From: Aerococcaceae bacterium DSM 111021
GTDB lineage: Bacteria > Bacillota > Bacilli > Lactobacillales > Aerococcaceae
Assembly (NCBI GenBank): GCA_020112395.1
Contig: JACCEK010000003.1
Coordinates: forward strand, 124,001-188,000
Reading direction: 5' to 3'
Length of the DNA: 64,000 nt
Positions within the stretch are counted from its first letter, which is position 1. Each line of letters opens with the position of its first letter. The position numbers were made by a program, and so were the translations under genes. The notes below the pieces were generated by a model, which saw only the letters and a program-made list of their open reading frames with translations, had not been told where the DNA came from and ran no database searches. Shown in pieces: positions 45,567-55,247 of the stretch.

Positions 45567-46157
45567 TTATTCATTTGTAAGGTAGCGGTGGGCACGGGCT
45601 AACTTGGTTTCTGATTGCTTGTAAGTTATATTAAAATGTGATAATAAAGTACTAAATTGCTCTAAAGCTTCATCAATATTATCGGATTCCAGCTCTAGTT
45701 CATAATCGACTGCTTGATTATATTGAGTAAAATCAAGGGCATATAAACCGTATTCAACCTCAATATTATAGCGATGTGTCGTAAGACTCATTGTTCTTTC
45801 AATTCCATTCCAAGGAATGTCACGAGAGTCGATAAAGTTTTGGATATCATGTGTTTGAATATCACTTTTACTTAATGAGTGAGGGACCTCAATCGCTGAA
45901 TTTTGATTGAATTGAGTCAACTCAATTGATTCGAGTTCATTGACTCTTTGTTTTATTGTCCATTCACTTTGACCGTCTTCAAATACTCTTAACCTTAGTG
46001 ACGCATTATTTTGCTTGAAAAGTTCATCTGCTGTATCATAATAGTAATTGGATTGAATGATTTTTGGTTGATGCTCTAAGTTAAAGTAGGCAAAAAGACT
46101 ATCATAGTCTGCTTTATTGATAATTGTTTTTAGTTCACGTTCAATTGAAGATACCAT
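45567..46157 (-). CDS. CYTH-domain triphosphate-tunnel protein (YjbK-like)
   Basis: A 196-aa protein starting at ATG 46157 (MVSSIERELKTII), after AAAGGAT; 11 upstream codons are excluded. The N-terminal ExExK signature is seen as ERELK, followed by alternating Arg/Lys/Glu strands (LRLRVFEDGQSEWTIKQR, EVEYGLYALDF, ETKLARAHRYL) that line the tunnel. The family hydrolyses inorganic triphosphate or similar substrates. It is divergent from relQ. Confidence 0.85.
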   Translation of the reverse strand: MVSSIERELKTIINKADYDSLFAYFNLEHQPKIIQSNYYYDTADELFKQNNASLRLRVFEDGQSEWTIKQRVNELESIELTQFNQNSAIEVPHSLSKSDIQTHDIQNFIDSRDIPWNGIERTMSLTTHRYNIEVEYGLYALDFTQYNQAVDYELELESDNIDEALEQFSTLLSHFNITYKQSETKLARAHRYLTNE

Positions 46158-46313
46158 GTATATATCCTTTCTTATCAAAATTATGTACAATATAATATAT
46201 ACAAATAATAAAAAAACTGTACTTAATTTACAGTCCGTTCACTATCCTATAATAATTAGTGAATATATGCAAATAAATATACTTATAACAAAGTGAGAAA
46301 GTCGGTGACTTGA

Positions 46314-46994
46314 TTGATAGAAGATAATTTTATCGAGAACTGGGACTTATTTCTAGCTCCTTATGAACAAGCTGTAGAAGAATTAAAATTAAAACTAAAG
46401 AATATTAGAAAAGAATATAGAACATTACATCGACATACGCCTATTGAATTCGTGACGGGGCGTGTTAAGACACGTGAGAGTATCTTGGAAAAGATGGAAA
46501 TGCGACATATCGAACCAGAAGACATGCTAATTGGGGTTCAAGATATAGCTGGTATACGCATCATGTGTCAATTCGTTGATGATATATATGAAGTAGCTGA
46601 ATTAATTAAAGAACGGACTGATTTTAAAGTTCTATTAATACGTGATTATATTCATCATCATAAACCAAGTGGCTACCGATCGTATCATATGGTGGTTGAA
46701 TACCCTGTTCAACGGGCAAAAAATGTTGAAACCGTGATTGTTGAAGTTCAAATTAGAACATTAGCTATGAACTTCTGGGCTACTATAGAACATTCACTCA
46801 ATTACAAGTATCAAGGAGAATATCCTAATCATATCCTTGAACGCTTAGAGAGAGCATCAGAAGCGGCATTTATGCTAGATCAAGAAATGTCAGAAATTCG
46901 AGAAGAAATCCGTGAAGCAACACAATTCTTCGAAGAGCGTTATGACGATGCTAAGAAAAAAACTCAAAATGGAAATCATGAGGTAAATAGATGA
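46314..46994 (+). CDS. relQ: Small alarmone synthetase RelQ/YjbM
   Basis: A 226-aa stand-alone (p)ppGpp synthetase. The TTG start is consistent with the family N-terminus. GRVKTRESILEKM binds ATP; DIAGIRIMCQF and the later EVQIRT...FWATIEHSLNYKY are catalytic-core motifs. There is no hydrolase domain. It overlaps nadK by 4 bases; the relQ-nadK-rluD order is conserved in Firmicutes. Confidence 0.92.
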   Translation: MIEDNFIENWDLFLAPYEQAVEELKLKLKNIRKEYRTLHRHTPIEFVTGRVKTRESILEKMEMRHIEPEDMLIGVQDIAGIRIMCQFVDDIYEVAELIKERTDFKVLLIRDYIHHHKPSGYRSYHMVVEYPVQRAKNVETVIVEVQIRTLAMNFWATIEHSLNYKYQGEYPNHILERLERASEAAFMLDQEMSEIREEIREATQFFEERYDDAKKKTQNGNHEVNR

Positions 46995-47806
46995 AACCAA
47001 CTGTACTCATATATTCAAATACAAAACCTCAATCAAAATCAATAAAAAGTGAGTTAACTAAAAAGCTAAATGAACATCAAATACAAATTGTTGATGAAAG
47101 GGAGCAACCCGATTTTATTATTTCAATCGGTGGAGATGGGACGTTTCTATCTGCTTTCCATCATTTCAAACATTATATTGAACATTCTAAATTCGTTGGG
47201 ATTCATACAGGCCATTTGGGGTTCTATACAGATTGGTTGAGTGATGAAGTGGATGAGGTCATCAATGGGTTATTAAATACTTCAGAGAAATCTGTTTCTT
47301 ACCCATTACTTGACGTAGAAATCTATTTAGAAGATGGGCGATGCAAGAAAATGCTAGCTTTGAACGAGTTCTCAATTCGTTCGACGATGGGAACAATGGT
47401 TAGTGACGTCTATATTAAAGACCATTTCTTTGAAACATTTCGTGGTGATGGTATTAGTATTTCGACACCGACCGGATCAACTGGGTTGAATAAATCACTT
47501 GGAGGTGCGGTCATTCATCCAAGACTTGATGCTATTCAGATGGCTGAAATGGCGTCGATTAACAATCGAGTCTATCGAACGTTAAGTTCACCTATTATTA
47601 TTCCATCAGATGAATGGTTTACTTTGAAACCGGATAGTACGCAATCGGCCATACTATCTGTTGACAATCAAAGTTGGCAGAACTATGAAGTGTCGAAAGT
47701 GAATTGTCGTGTAGCCAAGCAAAGAATTCATTTTGCGAGTTTTAGACACACCCATTTCTGGGATCGTGTAGAGAACGCGTTTATTGGAAGAAAGCAATCA
47801 CTTTAA
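46991..47806 (+). CDS. nadK: NAD kinase
   Basis: Phosphorylates NAD to NADP. The GGDGT motif (SIGGDGTFLSAF, about residue 49) and the conserved ISTPTGSTGLNKSLGGAV segment are intact; 271 aa. The ATG overlaps the relQ stop. Confidence 0.95.
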   Translation: MKPTVLIYSNTKPQSKSIKSELTKKLNEHQIQIVDEREQPDFIISIGGDGTFLSAFHHFKHYIEHSKFVGIHTGHLGFYTDWLSDEVDEVINGLLNTSEKSVSYPLLDVEIYLEDGRCKKMLALNEFSIRSTMGTMVSDVYIKDHFFETFRGDGISISTPTGSTGLNKSLGGAVIHPRLDAIQMAEMASINNRVYRTLSSPIIIPSDEWFTLKPDSTQSAILSVDNQSWQNYEVSKVNCRVAKQRIHFASFRHTHFWDRVENAFIGRKQSL

Positions 47807-47823
47807 AGGAGAATGATTAGTTT

Positions 47824-48420
47824 ATGCATCGTATTTTTAAACATGTCTTAATATTTTTAACAATGATATTTTTAGGAGCTTGTAGTAGTAATCAAGCGAA
47901 TGAGTTTGAGTATACTGCTTTAGAAGGGATGGCACGTACTAATGCTCCGGTGACAATTCCAGAAGAAACTGCTTATTTAACGATGGAAGATAAAACGAAA
48001 CAAAGTATGTATGACGTGTTGGATGAGATAGGTACACACGCAGAAAGCACAGCATCACCCGTTGATTATTCACACATTGAAGACTTAGCTACTGAAAAAG
48101 AGTATATTGAGTTTCTTGAAAGTACGAATAATGAAGCAAGTTTATTATACATAGGTTTTGATGAATGCCCTTGGTGTAAAGCTTTCTCACCAAAAATCAA
48201 CCAAATAGCGAGTGAACTAAACATTCCCATATACTACTATAATACACGGGCACACGAACAGGATCTAACATATGCAGGAGCTATGCAAAGTTTTGAGGTT
48301 GAGACTGTTCCGCACGTCTTTATTATGGAAGATGGCGAGCCGAAAGAACGAATCAATCAAGATTCATCCATGCAACAAATTGAATCGTTCTTTAAGTTGT
48401 ACACTGAAGAATATAACTAG
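47824..48420 (+). CDS. Thioredoxin-like lipoprotein
   Basis: A 198-aa protein with a lipoprotein signal (FLTMIFLGAC, cysteine near residue 20) and a C-terminal thioredoxin fold containing DECPWCKAF (CxxC) and a cis-proline region VETVPHVFI. It is anchored on the outer face of the membrane and probably acts in thiol redox or disulfide chemistry. Similar proteins are called bacteriocin transport accessory proteins, but no bacteriocin gene is here. Placed between nadK and rluD. Confidence 0.8.
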   Translation: MHRIFKHVLIFLTMIFLGACSSNQANEFEYTALEGMARTNAPVTIPEETAYLTMEDKTKQSMYDVLDEIGTHAESTASPVDYSHIEDLATEKEYIEFLESTNNEASLLYIGFDECPWCKAFSPKINQIASELNIPIYYYNTRAHEQDLTYAGAMQSFEVETVPHVFIMEDGEPKERINQDSSMQQIESFFKLYTEEYN

Positions 48421-48448
48421 AAAAATATAACAAGTTAGGAAAGATAAT

Positions 48449-49345
48449 GTGATTTTAACGTGGGAGTATCGAGATAATGTAGAACAAACGATTAAACGAT
48501 TTCTACATTTTGAAGGAATACCAAGGAATTTTGTAAAAGCCGTTAAGTTTAACGGGGGAAAGATTCTACTTAATCAAAAAGAAGTAACAGTGCGAGCAAA
48601 ACTCAATCGTGGGGACATATTAAAGCTTATTGCGCCTGATGAGATTGGACATGATACAGTTGCTCCATCTAATGTGTCAATTGATGTAGTATATGAAGAT
48701 GAGGATTTATTGATTGTGAATAAACCAAGTGAATCAGTCTCTATACCATCAAAGCAAAATCCTGATAGTTCGATGGCTAATCGAATTAAAGGGTATTATG
48801 TCGATAATAATTATAAAGACCAAGTCATCCATATCGTAACCAGATTAGACCGTGATACTACAGGTCTCATGCTGATTGCGAAGCATCGACTTGCGCACGC
48901 CTACATGGACCGATTGATTCAAAGTAAAGGAATCACTAAAATATATTATGCACTGTCACATAAAGTTGATTGGGCACAACATGGATATATTGAAGACCCA
49001 ATTGGAAGAAACCCGGAATCCATTATTAGTAGAATTGTTGATGTTAATGGTCAAGCAGCCTTAACTGAATATTGGGTAGAGGATAGAGTAGATCAGGCTA
49101 GTCTATTAAGAATACAGCTTCATACAGGTCGTACTCACCAAATCAGAGTACATTTATCTCATCATGGAGGTCCATTAGTGGGAGATGATTTATATGGAGG
49201 TGTTAAAGACTCTGATTTATCAAGACAAGCTTTGCATTGTGGAGAACTACAGTTCGAACATCCTTTTACAGGTGAACAAATTCATATAAAACAACCTATT
49301 CCTGAGGATATGCAAGGTTGGTTAAATATCAGAAAAGGGGAATAA
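48449..49345 (+). CDS. RluA/RluD-family pseudouridine synthase
   Basis: A 298-aa RNA modification enzyme. An N-terminal S4-like domain precedes the catalytic core, with the active-site Asp in RLDRDTTGLMLIAK and the RTHQIRVHLSH C-terminal motif. GTG start. The target uridine (23S rRNA or tRNA) cannot be told from sequence. Four bases separate it from mgtE. Confidence 0.9.
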   Translation: MILTWEYRDNVEQTIKRFLHFEGIPRNFVKAVKFNGGKILLNQKEVTVRAKLNRGDILKLIAPDEIGHDTVAPSNVSIDVVYEDEDLLIVNKPSESVSIPSKQNPDSSMANRIKGYYVDNNYKDQVIHIVTRLDRDTTGLMLIAKHRLAHAYMDRLIQSKGITKIYYALSHKVDWAQHGYIEDPIGRNPESIISRIVDVNGQAALTEYWVEDRVDQASLLRIQLHTGRTHQIRVHLSHHGGPLVGDDLYGGVKDSDLSRQALHCGELQFEHPFTGEQIHIKQPIPEDMQGWLNIRKGE

Positions 49346-49349
49346 TGGC

Positions 49350-50714
49350 ATGGAGATATTTGAAAGATCTTTTGAAGAAAGTATTGTAACCTTTAAAAAT
49401 TTACTGAATGAAAATCGGATGACTCGATTTAGAACAGAGTATTTGGCCCTGCATAATTATGAACAAAGTAAAATATTCGCAACATTAGATCAAGAAGATC
49501 GCGAGAAGATTTATCAATATTTATCACCAACTGAATTAGCGGATGTATTTGATTTACTTGAATCAGAAGATGAATCCATAGATGTCTACTTTGAAGAAAT
49601 GTCACACCCATACGCTGCGACAGTATTAGGCGAGATGTACGCAGATAATGCGGTAGATGTGTTGAATGATTTAAAAGACCGTGATCGTGTGAATATATAT
49701 ATGAACCTTATGCCGGCTGAAAGAGCACGCGAAATTAGCTCACTGATTAATTACCTAGATGAAACAGCTGGATCGATTATGACAACGGAGTTTATCTCGG
49801 TGAAGGAAGAATCGACATTAGGAGTAGCTTACCGCAGACTTAGAGAGCAAGCGATTAAAGCAGAAACAATCTATTATGTATATGTTGTTGACGAGAATGA
49901 TCGTTTAGTCGGGGTAATCTCATTAAGAGATTTGATTGTTAACGACGAAGACAAGTTGATTCACGATGTGATGAATACGCGTGTTATCTCTGTACAAGTT
50001 AACGATAATCAAGAAGAAGTTGCTAAGATGGTTCAAGATTATGACCTACTTGCTTTACCTGTGGTTGGGTTTGACCGCGAGCTTTTAGGCGTTATTACCG
50101 TTGATGATATCTTGGATGTTATGCAAGATGAAGCGGATAGCGACTACTCTGGTTTAGCCGCGGTAGATGTTAGTGAAACCCATGATACACCATTATCAGC
50201 CGCAAAAAGTCGATTACCTTGGTTGGTGACTTTATTATTCTTAGGAATGGGGACTGCGACATTAATCAGTCAATATGATGCGCTGATTGCAGAAGCGAGT
50301 GTACTGTCTGCTTTTGTGACTTTGATTACCGGTACTGCGGGTAACGCAGGTACACAATCATTAGCCGTAGCTGTAAGAAAATTAACCAATAAATCTGAGG
50401 ACGATGATTTTTTTAGTTCATTAACTTTCGAATTAATTACAGGAGTCATTACAGGTGTGATAGTCGGACTGACTGTGATGTTGATTGTTCTAGTTTGGAA
50501 GCAGAATCTAATATTAGGTATTGTGATTGGTGTAGCGATGATGGCAGCTATAATAGTTGCAAATATCGCTGGTTCATTCATACCTAAAGTAATGGATAAG
50601 TTAGGGTTTGACCCGGCTGTTGCCAGTGGACCATTTATCTCAACATTAAGTGACTTAACGTCTGTATTTATTTATTTTAGTATTGCACAATTATTTTTGT
50701 CAGCAATTATTTAA
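49350..50714 (+). CDS. mgtE: Magnesium transporter MgtE
   Basis: A 454-aa Mg2+ channel. The N-terminal superhelical domain (1-130), a CBS pair (about 140-260; IMTTEFISV and VMNTRVISV starts), a connecting helix and five membrane helices with TGTAGNAGTQSLAV and GPFISTLSDLTSVFIYF (ion-path residues) are all present. The N- and CBS domains close the pore when Mg2+ is high. Confidence 0.95.
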   Translation: MEIFERSFEESIVTFKNLLNENRMTRFRTEYLALHNYEQSKIFATLDQEDREKIYQYLSPTELADVFDLLESEDESIDVYFEEMSHPYAATVLGEMYADNAVDVLNDLKDRDRVNIYMNLMPAERAREISSLINYLDETAGSIMTTEFISVKEESTLGVAYRRLREQAIKAETIYYVYVVDENDRLVGVISLRDLIVNDEDKLIHDVMNTRVISVQVNDNQEEVAKMVQDYDLLALPVVGFDRELLGVITVDDILDVMQDEADSDYSGLAAVDVSETHDTPLSAAKSRLPWLVTLLFLGMGTATLISQYDALIAEASVLSAFVTLITGTAGNAGTQSLAVAVRKLTNKSEDDDFFSSLTFELITGVITGVIVGLTVMLIVLVWKQNLILGIVIGVAMMAAIIVANIAGSFIPKVMDKLGFDPAVASGPFISTLSDLTSVFIYFSIAQLFLSAII

Positions 50715-50727
50715 CTTTCTAAATTAA

Positions 50728-50770
50728 ACAATCGCCCTTAGACATGCAAATAATGTCTAAGGGCGATTAT
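50728..50770. terminator. Bidirectional terminator between mgtE and the GNAT gene
   Basis: A 16-bp perfect stem AATCGCCCTTAGACAT with its complement, flanked by A- and T-rich tracts. Confidence 0.92.
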
Positions 50771-50772
50771 TT

Positions 50773-51219
50773 TTATTTTAATCTTTTTTCCATATCGTGA
50801 TGAGGGATATTGGCGTCTAAGTATCCTTGTTCGTTTGTAATTGTATAATTTAGTTTCTCATAGAAGGGGATGGCAGTATCTTGAGCGGATAATGTAAGTA
50901 CTTCAATTGTAGGGTATGTCTCTTTTGCCCAACGTTCAATTTCTTCCATTAGTTTATGACCGACGTGATTCCCACGTTGTTCTTTTACTACAGCAACACG
51001 TTGTATTTTTGCATTTGTCTTTTCATCTTTGAGATCGATTCGAGCAGTTGCAACCGCGATGTTGTCGATGTATCCAATAAGATGAATGAGTTGTTGATCA
51101 AGACCATCTAACTCTAATCCTGGATCTACGTTTTGTTCATTGATAAATACTTTTCTTCGAATATCGAATGCGTCTCTTATTTTTGTAGAATCTCCATCAA
51201 GTACCCAATTAAATTTCAT
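50773..51219 (-). CDS. GNAT-family N-acetyltransferase
   Basis: A 148-aa acetyltransferase. The CoA-binding pattern VKEQRGNHVGHKLMEEIE and the beta5-alpha4 region LTLSAQDTAIPFYEKLNY match GNAT; the start FDIRRKVFINEQNV resembles the ElaA/YjcF-type group. The substrate is unknown. Monocistronic, convergent with mgtE. Confidence 0.85.
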   Translation of the reverse strand: MKFNWVLDGDSTKIRDAFDIRRKVFINEQNVDPGLELDGLDQQLIHLIGYIDNIAVATARIDLKDEKTNAKIQRVAVVKEQRGNHVGHKLMEEIERWAKETYPTIEVLTLSAQDTAIPFYEKLNYTITNEQGYLDANIPHHDMEKRLK

Positions 51220-51322
51220 TTAAAACCCTCCACGATTTCATGTATAATAAGTCACGTTGAAACTATAAACGTTATTTTACTATATTATAATATATAAATA
51301 CAATCAATAAAGGATGATTTTT

Positions 51323-52381
51323 ATGACAGAATTAAAAGAAGTATCAAAGAATAGATTAGAGAATGTAAAAAACTTAACAACTATTCCTTCACCAACTGGA
51401 TTCACTGCAAATATTATTGAATATATTGGGGATCTTTTTGATGAGATGGGCGTAACCTATGAAGTGACTCCAAAGGGTGGCTTACTTGTGAGTATGGAAG
51501 GTAAGGATAATGACAGTCACCGTTTTGTAACAGCGCACGTAGATACATTAGGCGCAATGGTCCGTGGAATTAAACCAAGTGGAAGGTTAAAAATCGATCT
51601 TATTGGCGGATTCACTTACAACGCAATTGAAGGTGAGTATTGTACGATTCACTCAAGCTTGATGGATAAAAAGTTCAGTGGAACAATATTAATGCACCAA
51701 ACAAGCGTCCATGTATATAAAGATGCACGTACAGCCGAACGTAATCAAGATAATATGGAAATACGTTTAGATCACATGGTTAAGTCTAAAGAAGACGTGG
51801 AAAAATTAGGTATTCAAGTTGGAGACTTTATTTCATTTGACCCAAGAGCTGTGGTAACCGATGAAGGATACATTAAATCACGTCATTTGGATGATAAAGT
51901 GAGTGTCGCTTTATTAATTGAATTAGTAGAAAATATTCAAAAGAACCAAATTGACCTAGCTCATACGACTCATTTTTATATCTCTACTAACGAAGAGATT
52001 GGCTACGGAGGAAATTCAAATATTGCTTCAGAAGTAAAAGAGTATCTAGCGGTTGATATGGGAGCAATGGGAGATGACCAACAAACAGATGAGTATAGTG
52101 TGTCAATCTGTGCAAAAGATGGATCAGGACCATATCATTTAGGCTTACGTAATCAGTTTGTGAATTTATGTAAAGATAATGAAATCGATTATCGATTAGA
52201 TATTTATCCATTTTATTCGAGTGATGCGTCAGCAGCAATGAGGGCTGGAGCGGATGTTCGTCATGGATTAATTGGCGCAGGTATTGATTCAAGTCACGCT
52301 TATGAACGTACTCACTATCAATCGATTGATGCAACTTATAATTTAATTGAACGCTATTTGGAAGCAGTAATGATAGATTAA
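51323..52381 (+). CDS. M42-family aminopeptidase
   Basis: A 352-aa zinc/cobalt metallopeptidase. ATG 51323 follows AAAGGATGA; an ATG three codons upstream overlaps the SD. Metal ligands are visible in TAHVDTLGAMV, SRHLDDKVSV, STNEEIGYGG and the C-terminal GAGIDSSHAYERTH. M42 enzymes form tetrahedral dodecamers that trim peptides. Single-gene unit. Confidence 0.9.
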   Translation: MTELKEVSKNRLENVKNLTTIPSPTGFTANIIEYIGDLFDEMGVTYEVTPKGGLLVSMEGKDNDSHRFVTAHVDTLGAMVRGIKPSGRLKIDLIGGFTYNAIEGEYCTIHSSLMDKKFSGTILMHQTSVHVYKDARTAERNQDNMEIRLDHMVKSKEDVEKLGIQVGDFISFDPRAVVTDEGYIKSRHLDDKVSVALLIELVENIQKNQIDLAHTTHFYISTNEEIGYGGNSNIASEVKEYLAVDMGAMGDDQQTDEYSVSICAKDGSGPYHLGLRNQFVNLCKDNEIDYRLDIYPFYSSDASAAMRAGADVRHGLIGAGIDSSHAYERTHYQSIDATYNLIERYLEAVMID

Positions 52382-52477
52382 ATTTATATTCAAAAATAAC
52401 GTGTAATACGTCTAGGAATTTGCTACTATATTAAGTACATAACAGAGATAGACATAGAATATAGAGGAGTGACATGA

Positions 52478-53128
52478 GTGGTAGATATATCAAAAAGTTT
52501 ATTTGGATATAATACAAGTCAAGTAGATTCTATTATGAGTCAGCAGACGAATAGAATTGATGAATTAGAAAAGAAAATTGAAAGCTTAGAGAGCCAACTT
52601 TCAACATATATTGAATTAGAGTCAGCATTAAAAGAAGGAATTGTTGATGCAAGACAAAAAGGTTCACAAATCATTGAAGAATCAGCAGGTCAAGCTGAAC
52701 TAATTATTAGTAAAGCCAATGAACAAGTAACTCAAATCAAAGAGAATACAGTGATTCGTGGGAATGATTTATTAAATAGCGGGAATGCTTTAAGAGATCG
52801 CTTAACGTTCATGAAAGATGAAATGCGCGAAATGGTTGATCAAGTCTCTGAATTTATTGACGGAACAGACTTCGAAACTATCTTCCCGAAAAGTGAAATA
52901 GATGAATACACAATGAAAATCAATGAATTCTCGGATGGTCAAGCTGAAACAATCAAATCAGACGACGAGAACTCAACTTCTGAAAGCACATTAACTGATG
53001 AAGAGAAGCGCGAATTAGAGAAGTTGATTCACGAAGTTATCGCTAATGACGCAGCTGCAAAGGAAACTCAAGGTCCTGAAAAAAATATTGAGAAGAAATT
53101 AATTGAGTTAAGAACACTTAACGGATAA
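52478..53128 (+). CDS. DivIVA-domain coiled-coil protein
   Basis: A 216-aa protein. GTG 52478 follows GAGGAGTGAC. The N-terminal FGYNTSQVDSIM resembles the DivIVA/GpsB membrane-binding motif, followed by a coiled coil (IDELEKKIESLESQLSTYI) and a long helical, acidic C-terminus. It probably binds curved membrane or cell-division sites; which partner is unknown. Confidence 0.65.
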   Translation: MVDISKSLFGYNTSQVDSIMSQQTNRIDELEKKIESLESQLSTYIELESALKEGIVDARQKGSQIIEESAGQAELIISKANEQVTQIKENTVIRGNDLLNSGNALRDRLTFMKDEMREMVDQVSEFIDGTDFETIFPKSEIDEYTMKINEFSDGQAETIKSDDENSTSESTLTDEEKRELEKLIHEVIANDAAAKETQGPEKNIEKKLIELRTLNG

Positions 53129-53220
53129 TTTTTTATGATTTTGAACAATGCAATGATGAGCACTATCACATTGTATTGTTCCATTTTTTTGAATAGGGCA
53201 ATATGAAAGGAAGTAAGTAT

Positions 53221-54804
53221 TTGGTAAATAATCTAGAACAAGAAGTAAAAAGAAGACGTACATTTGCAATAATATCCCATCCGGATGCGGGTAAAACAAC
53301 AATTACGGAAGCTATGCTGTTATATAGTGGAGCCATTCGAGAAGCAGGGACGGTTAAAGCAAAGGGGAAAAAATCAAACAAATTTGCGAAGTCTGACTGG
53401 ATGGAAATTGAAAAGCAAAGAGGGATTTCTGTAACGAGTTCGGTAATGCAAGTTGATTATGATGGGCATCAAGTTAACATTGTGGATACGCCAGGACATG
53501 AGGACTTTTCAGAGGATACTTATCGTACATTAATGGCCGTAGATGCGGCAGTCATGGTAATCGATTCTGGTAAAGGGATCGAGCCACAGACTAAGCGATT
53601 ATTCGAAGTTGTAAGTCATCGTGGCATTCCAGTCTTTACGTTCATTAACAAATTAGACCGTGATGGGCGTGAGCCATTAGAGCTAGTTGCTGAATTAGAA
53701 GATGTCTTAGGAATTGATGCATATCCAATGAATTGGCCGATGGGTATGGGACGCAATTTAATCGGTTTATATGATTTATACAATGAGCGCGTAGAGTTAA
53801 GAGGTAATGATGAGGAAGAGGAAGATATATTTATTCCTTTAGATGAGGATGGGGAAGTTCAAGGAGAACATACCTTCAAGTCATCTTCAATATATTCACA
53901 AGCTTTAGAAGATGCTCAATTATTACATGAGGCTGGAAACGAATTTGATTTAGATAAGATTGCTAATGGTAAGTTGTCACCCGTCTTTTTTGGATCAGCT
54001 TTAACAGGTTTTGGTGTTCAAACGTTTTTAGATGCATTCGTTGAATTAGCACCGTCACCAGGTGCCATTGCACTTGAAGGCGAGGGCGAAGTAGATCCAG
54101 TAAGTGATGAATTCACAGGATTTATCTTTAAGATTCAAGCGAACATGAACCCAGCTCACCGAGATCGCATTGCTTTTATTCGTATTGCATCTGGTCAGTT
54201 TGAACCTGGAATGAATGTGATTTTAAATCGTACACAAAAGAAAATGCGTATGGCTCATACAACACAGTTCATGGCAGATACACGTGAAGAAGTGAGTACA
54301 GCGGTCGCTGGTGATATTATTGGATTATATGATACAGGAAACCTTCAAATTGGTGATACTATTTATAGTGGTAAAAAACCAGTTGAGTTTCCTTCTTTAC
54401 CTCAATTTACACCCGAAATGTTTATGAAGGTAAGTCCGAAGAATGTTATGAAGCAAAAATCATTCCATAAAGGGATTGAACAATTAGTACAAGAAGGTGC
54501 CATTCAATTGTACAAAACATACCATACTGAAGAATATATAATTGGTGCTGTTGGACAGCTTCAATTCGAAGTGTTCCAATATCGTTTACTGAACGAGTAT
54601 AATGCAGAAGTAGATATGACACCAATGGGAAGCAAAATAGCTCGCTGGATTAAATCAGAAGATTTAGACCCGAATATGTCATCTAGTCGGAACTTACTTG
54701 TACGTGACCGCTTCGGCTCACCAGTATTCTTATTTGAGAATCAGTTTGCTGAACGTTGGTTTAAAGATAAGTATCCAGATATTGAATTAGAGCAACTATT
54801 ATAA
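53221..54804 (+). CDS. prfC: Peptide chain release factor 3
   Basis: A GTPase that recycles RF1/RF2 from the ribosome after termination. TTG 53221 is preferred to ATG 53203, because AAAGGAAG (53205-53212) lies inside the first codons of the longer frame and spaces well to the TTG; the product is then 527 aa, starting close to [21 protein letters not shown]1 HPDAGKTT, G3 DTPGHEDF and G4 NKLDRD are intact. Confidence 0.94.
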   Translation: MVNNLEQEVKRRRTFAIISHPDAGKTTITEAMLLYSGAIREAGTVKAKGKKSNKFAKSDWMEIEKQRGISVTSSVMQVDYDGHQVNIVDTPGHEDFSEDTYRTLMAVDAAVMVIDSGKGIEPQTKRLFEVVSHRGIPVFTFINKLDRDGREPLELVAELEDVLGIDAYPMNWPMGMGRNLIGLYDLYNERVELRGNDEEEEDIFIPLDEDGEVQGEHTFKSSSIYSQALEDAQLLHEAGNEFDLDKIANGKLSPVFFGSALTGFGVQTFLDAFVELAPSPGAIALEGEGEVDPVSDEFTGFIFKIQANMNPAHRDRIAFIRIASGQFEPGMNVILNRTQKKMRMAHTTQFMADTREEVSTAVAGDIIGLYDTGNLQIGDTIYSGKKPVEFPSLPQFTPEMFMKVSPKNVMKQKSFHKGIEQLVQEGAIQLYKTYHTEEYIIGAVGQLQFEVFQYRLLNEYNAEVDMTPMGSKIARWIKSEDLDPNMSSSRNLLVRDRFGSPVFLFENQFAERWFKDKYPDIELEQLL

Positions 54805-54887
54805 TAATATTATAAAGCAAATAAATGGTGGTATTAAGCTAGGAAGTTGACTTTGTATATCAATCAAAATAAAAATAGAGTTTTATA

Positions 54888-54916
54888 TTGTTGAAACTCA
54901 AAATAAATGGTATTCT
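54888..54916 (+). promoter_or_regulatory. Promoter of ptsHI
   Basis: TTGTTG (54888-54893), 17-base spacer, TATTCT (54911-54916) preceded by TGG (extended -10). Confidence 0.55.
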
Positions 54917-54980
54917 TATAGAAGTAAGGGTTTTATTTTAAACTCATATTAAAATTTCATTTATAAAGGAGATTTTTCGA

Positions 54981-55247
54981 ATGGAAAAGAAAGAATTTAA
55001 CGTAGTAGCTGAGACAGGGATTCACGCACGTCCCGCGACTTTATTGGTACAAACTGCAAGCAAATTTGCATCAGACATTAACTTAGAGTATAAAGGTAAG
55101 TCAGTTAACCTTAAGTCTATTATGGGAGTTATGTCTTTAGGTGTTGGTCAAGGTGCTGATGTAGTTATCACTGCAGAAGGTGACGACGAGAAAGAAGCGA
55201 TCGAAGCAATTGCTGAAACAATGAAAAACGAAGGATTATCTGCATAA
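54981..55247 (+). CDS. ptsH: Phosphocarrier protein HPr
   Basis: An 88-aa PTS phosphocarrier. His15 in [10 protein letters not shown] takes phosphate from enzyme I; Ser46 in [12 protein letters not shown] is the HPr kinase site used for carbon catabolite control. SD AAAGGAG. Its stop overlaps the ptsI start by one base. Confidence 0.97.
   Translation: MEKKEFNVVAETGIHARPATLLVQTASKFASDINLEYKGKSVNLKSIMGVMSLGVGQGADVVITAEGDDEKEAIEAIAETMKNEGLSA

Noticed and set aside
47824-48420. Bacteriocin operon indicated by the accessory-protein-like thioredoxin
   Set aside because: No bacteriocin precursor, immunity gene or peptidase-type ABC transporter nearby.
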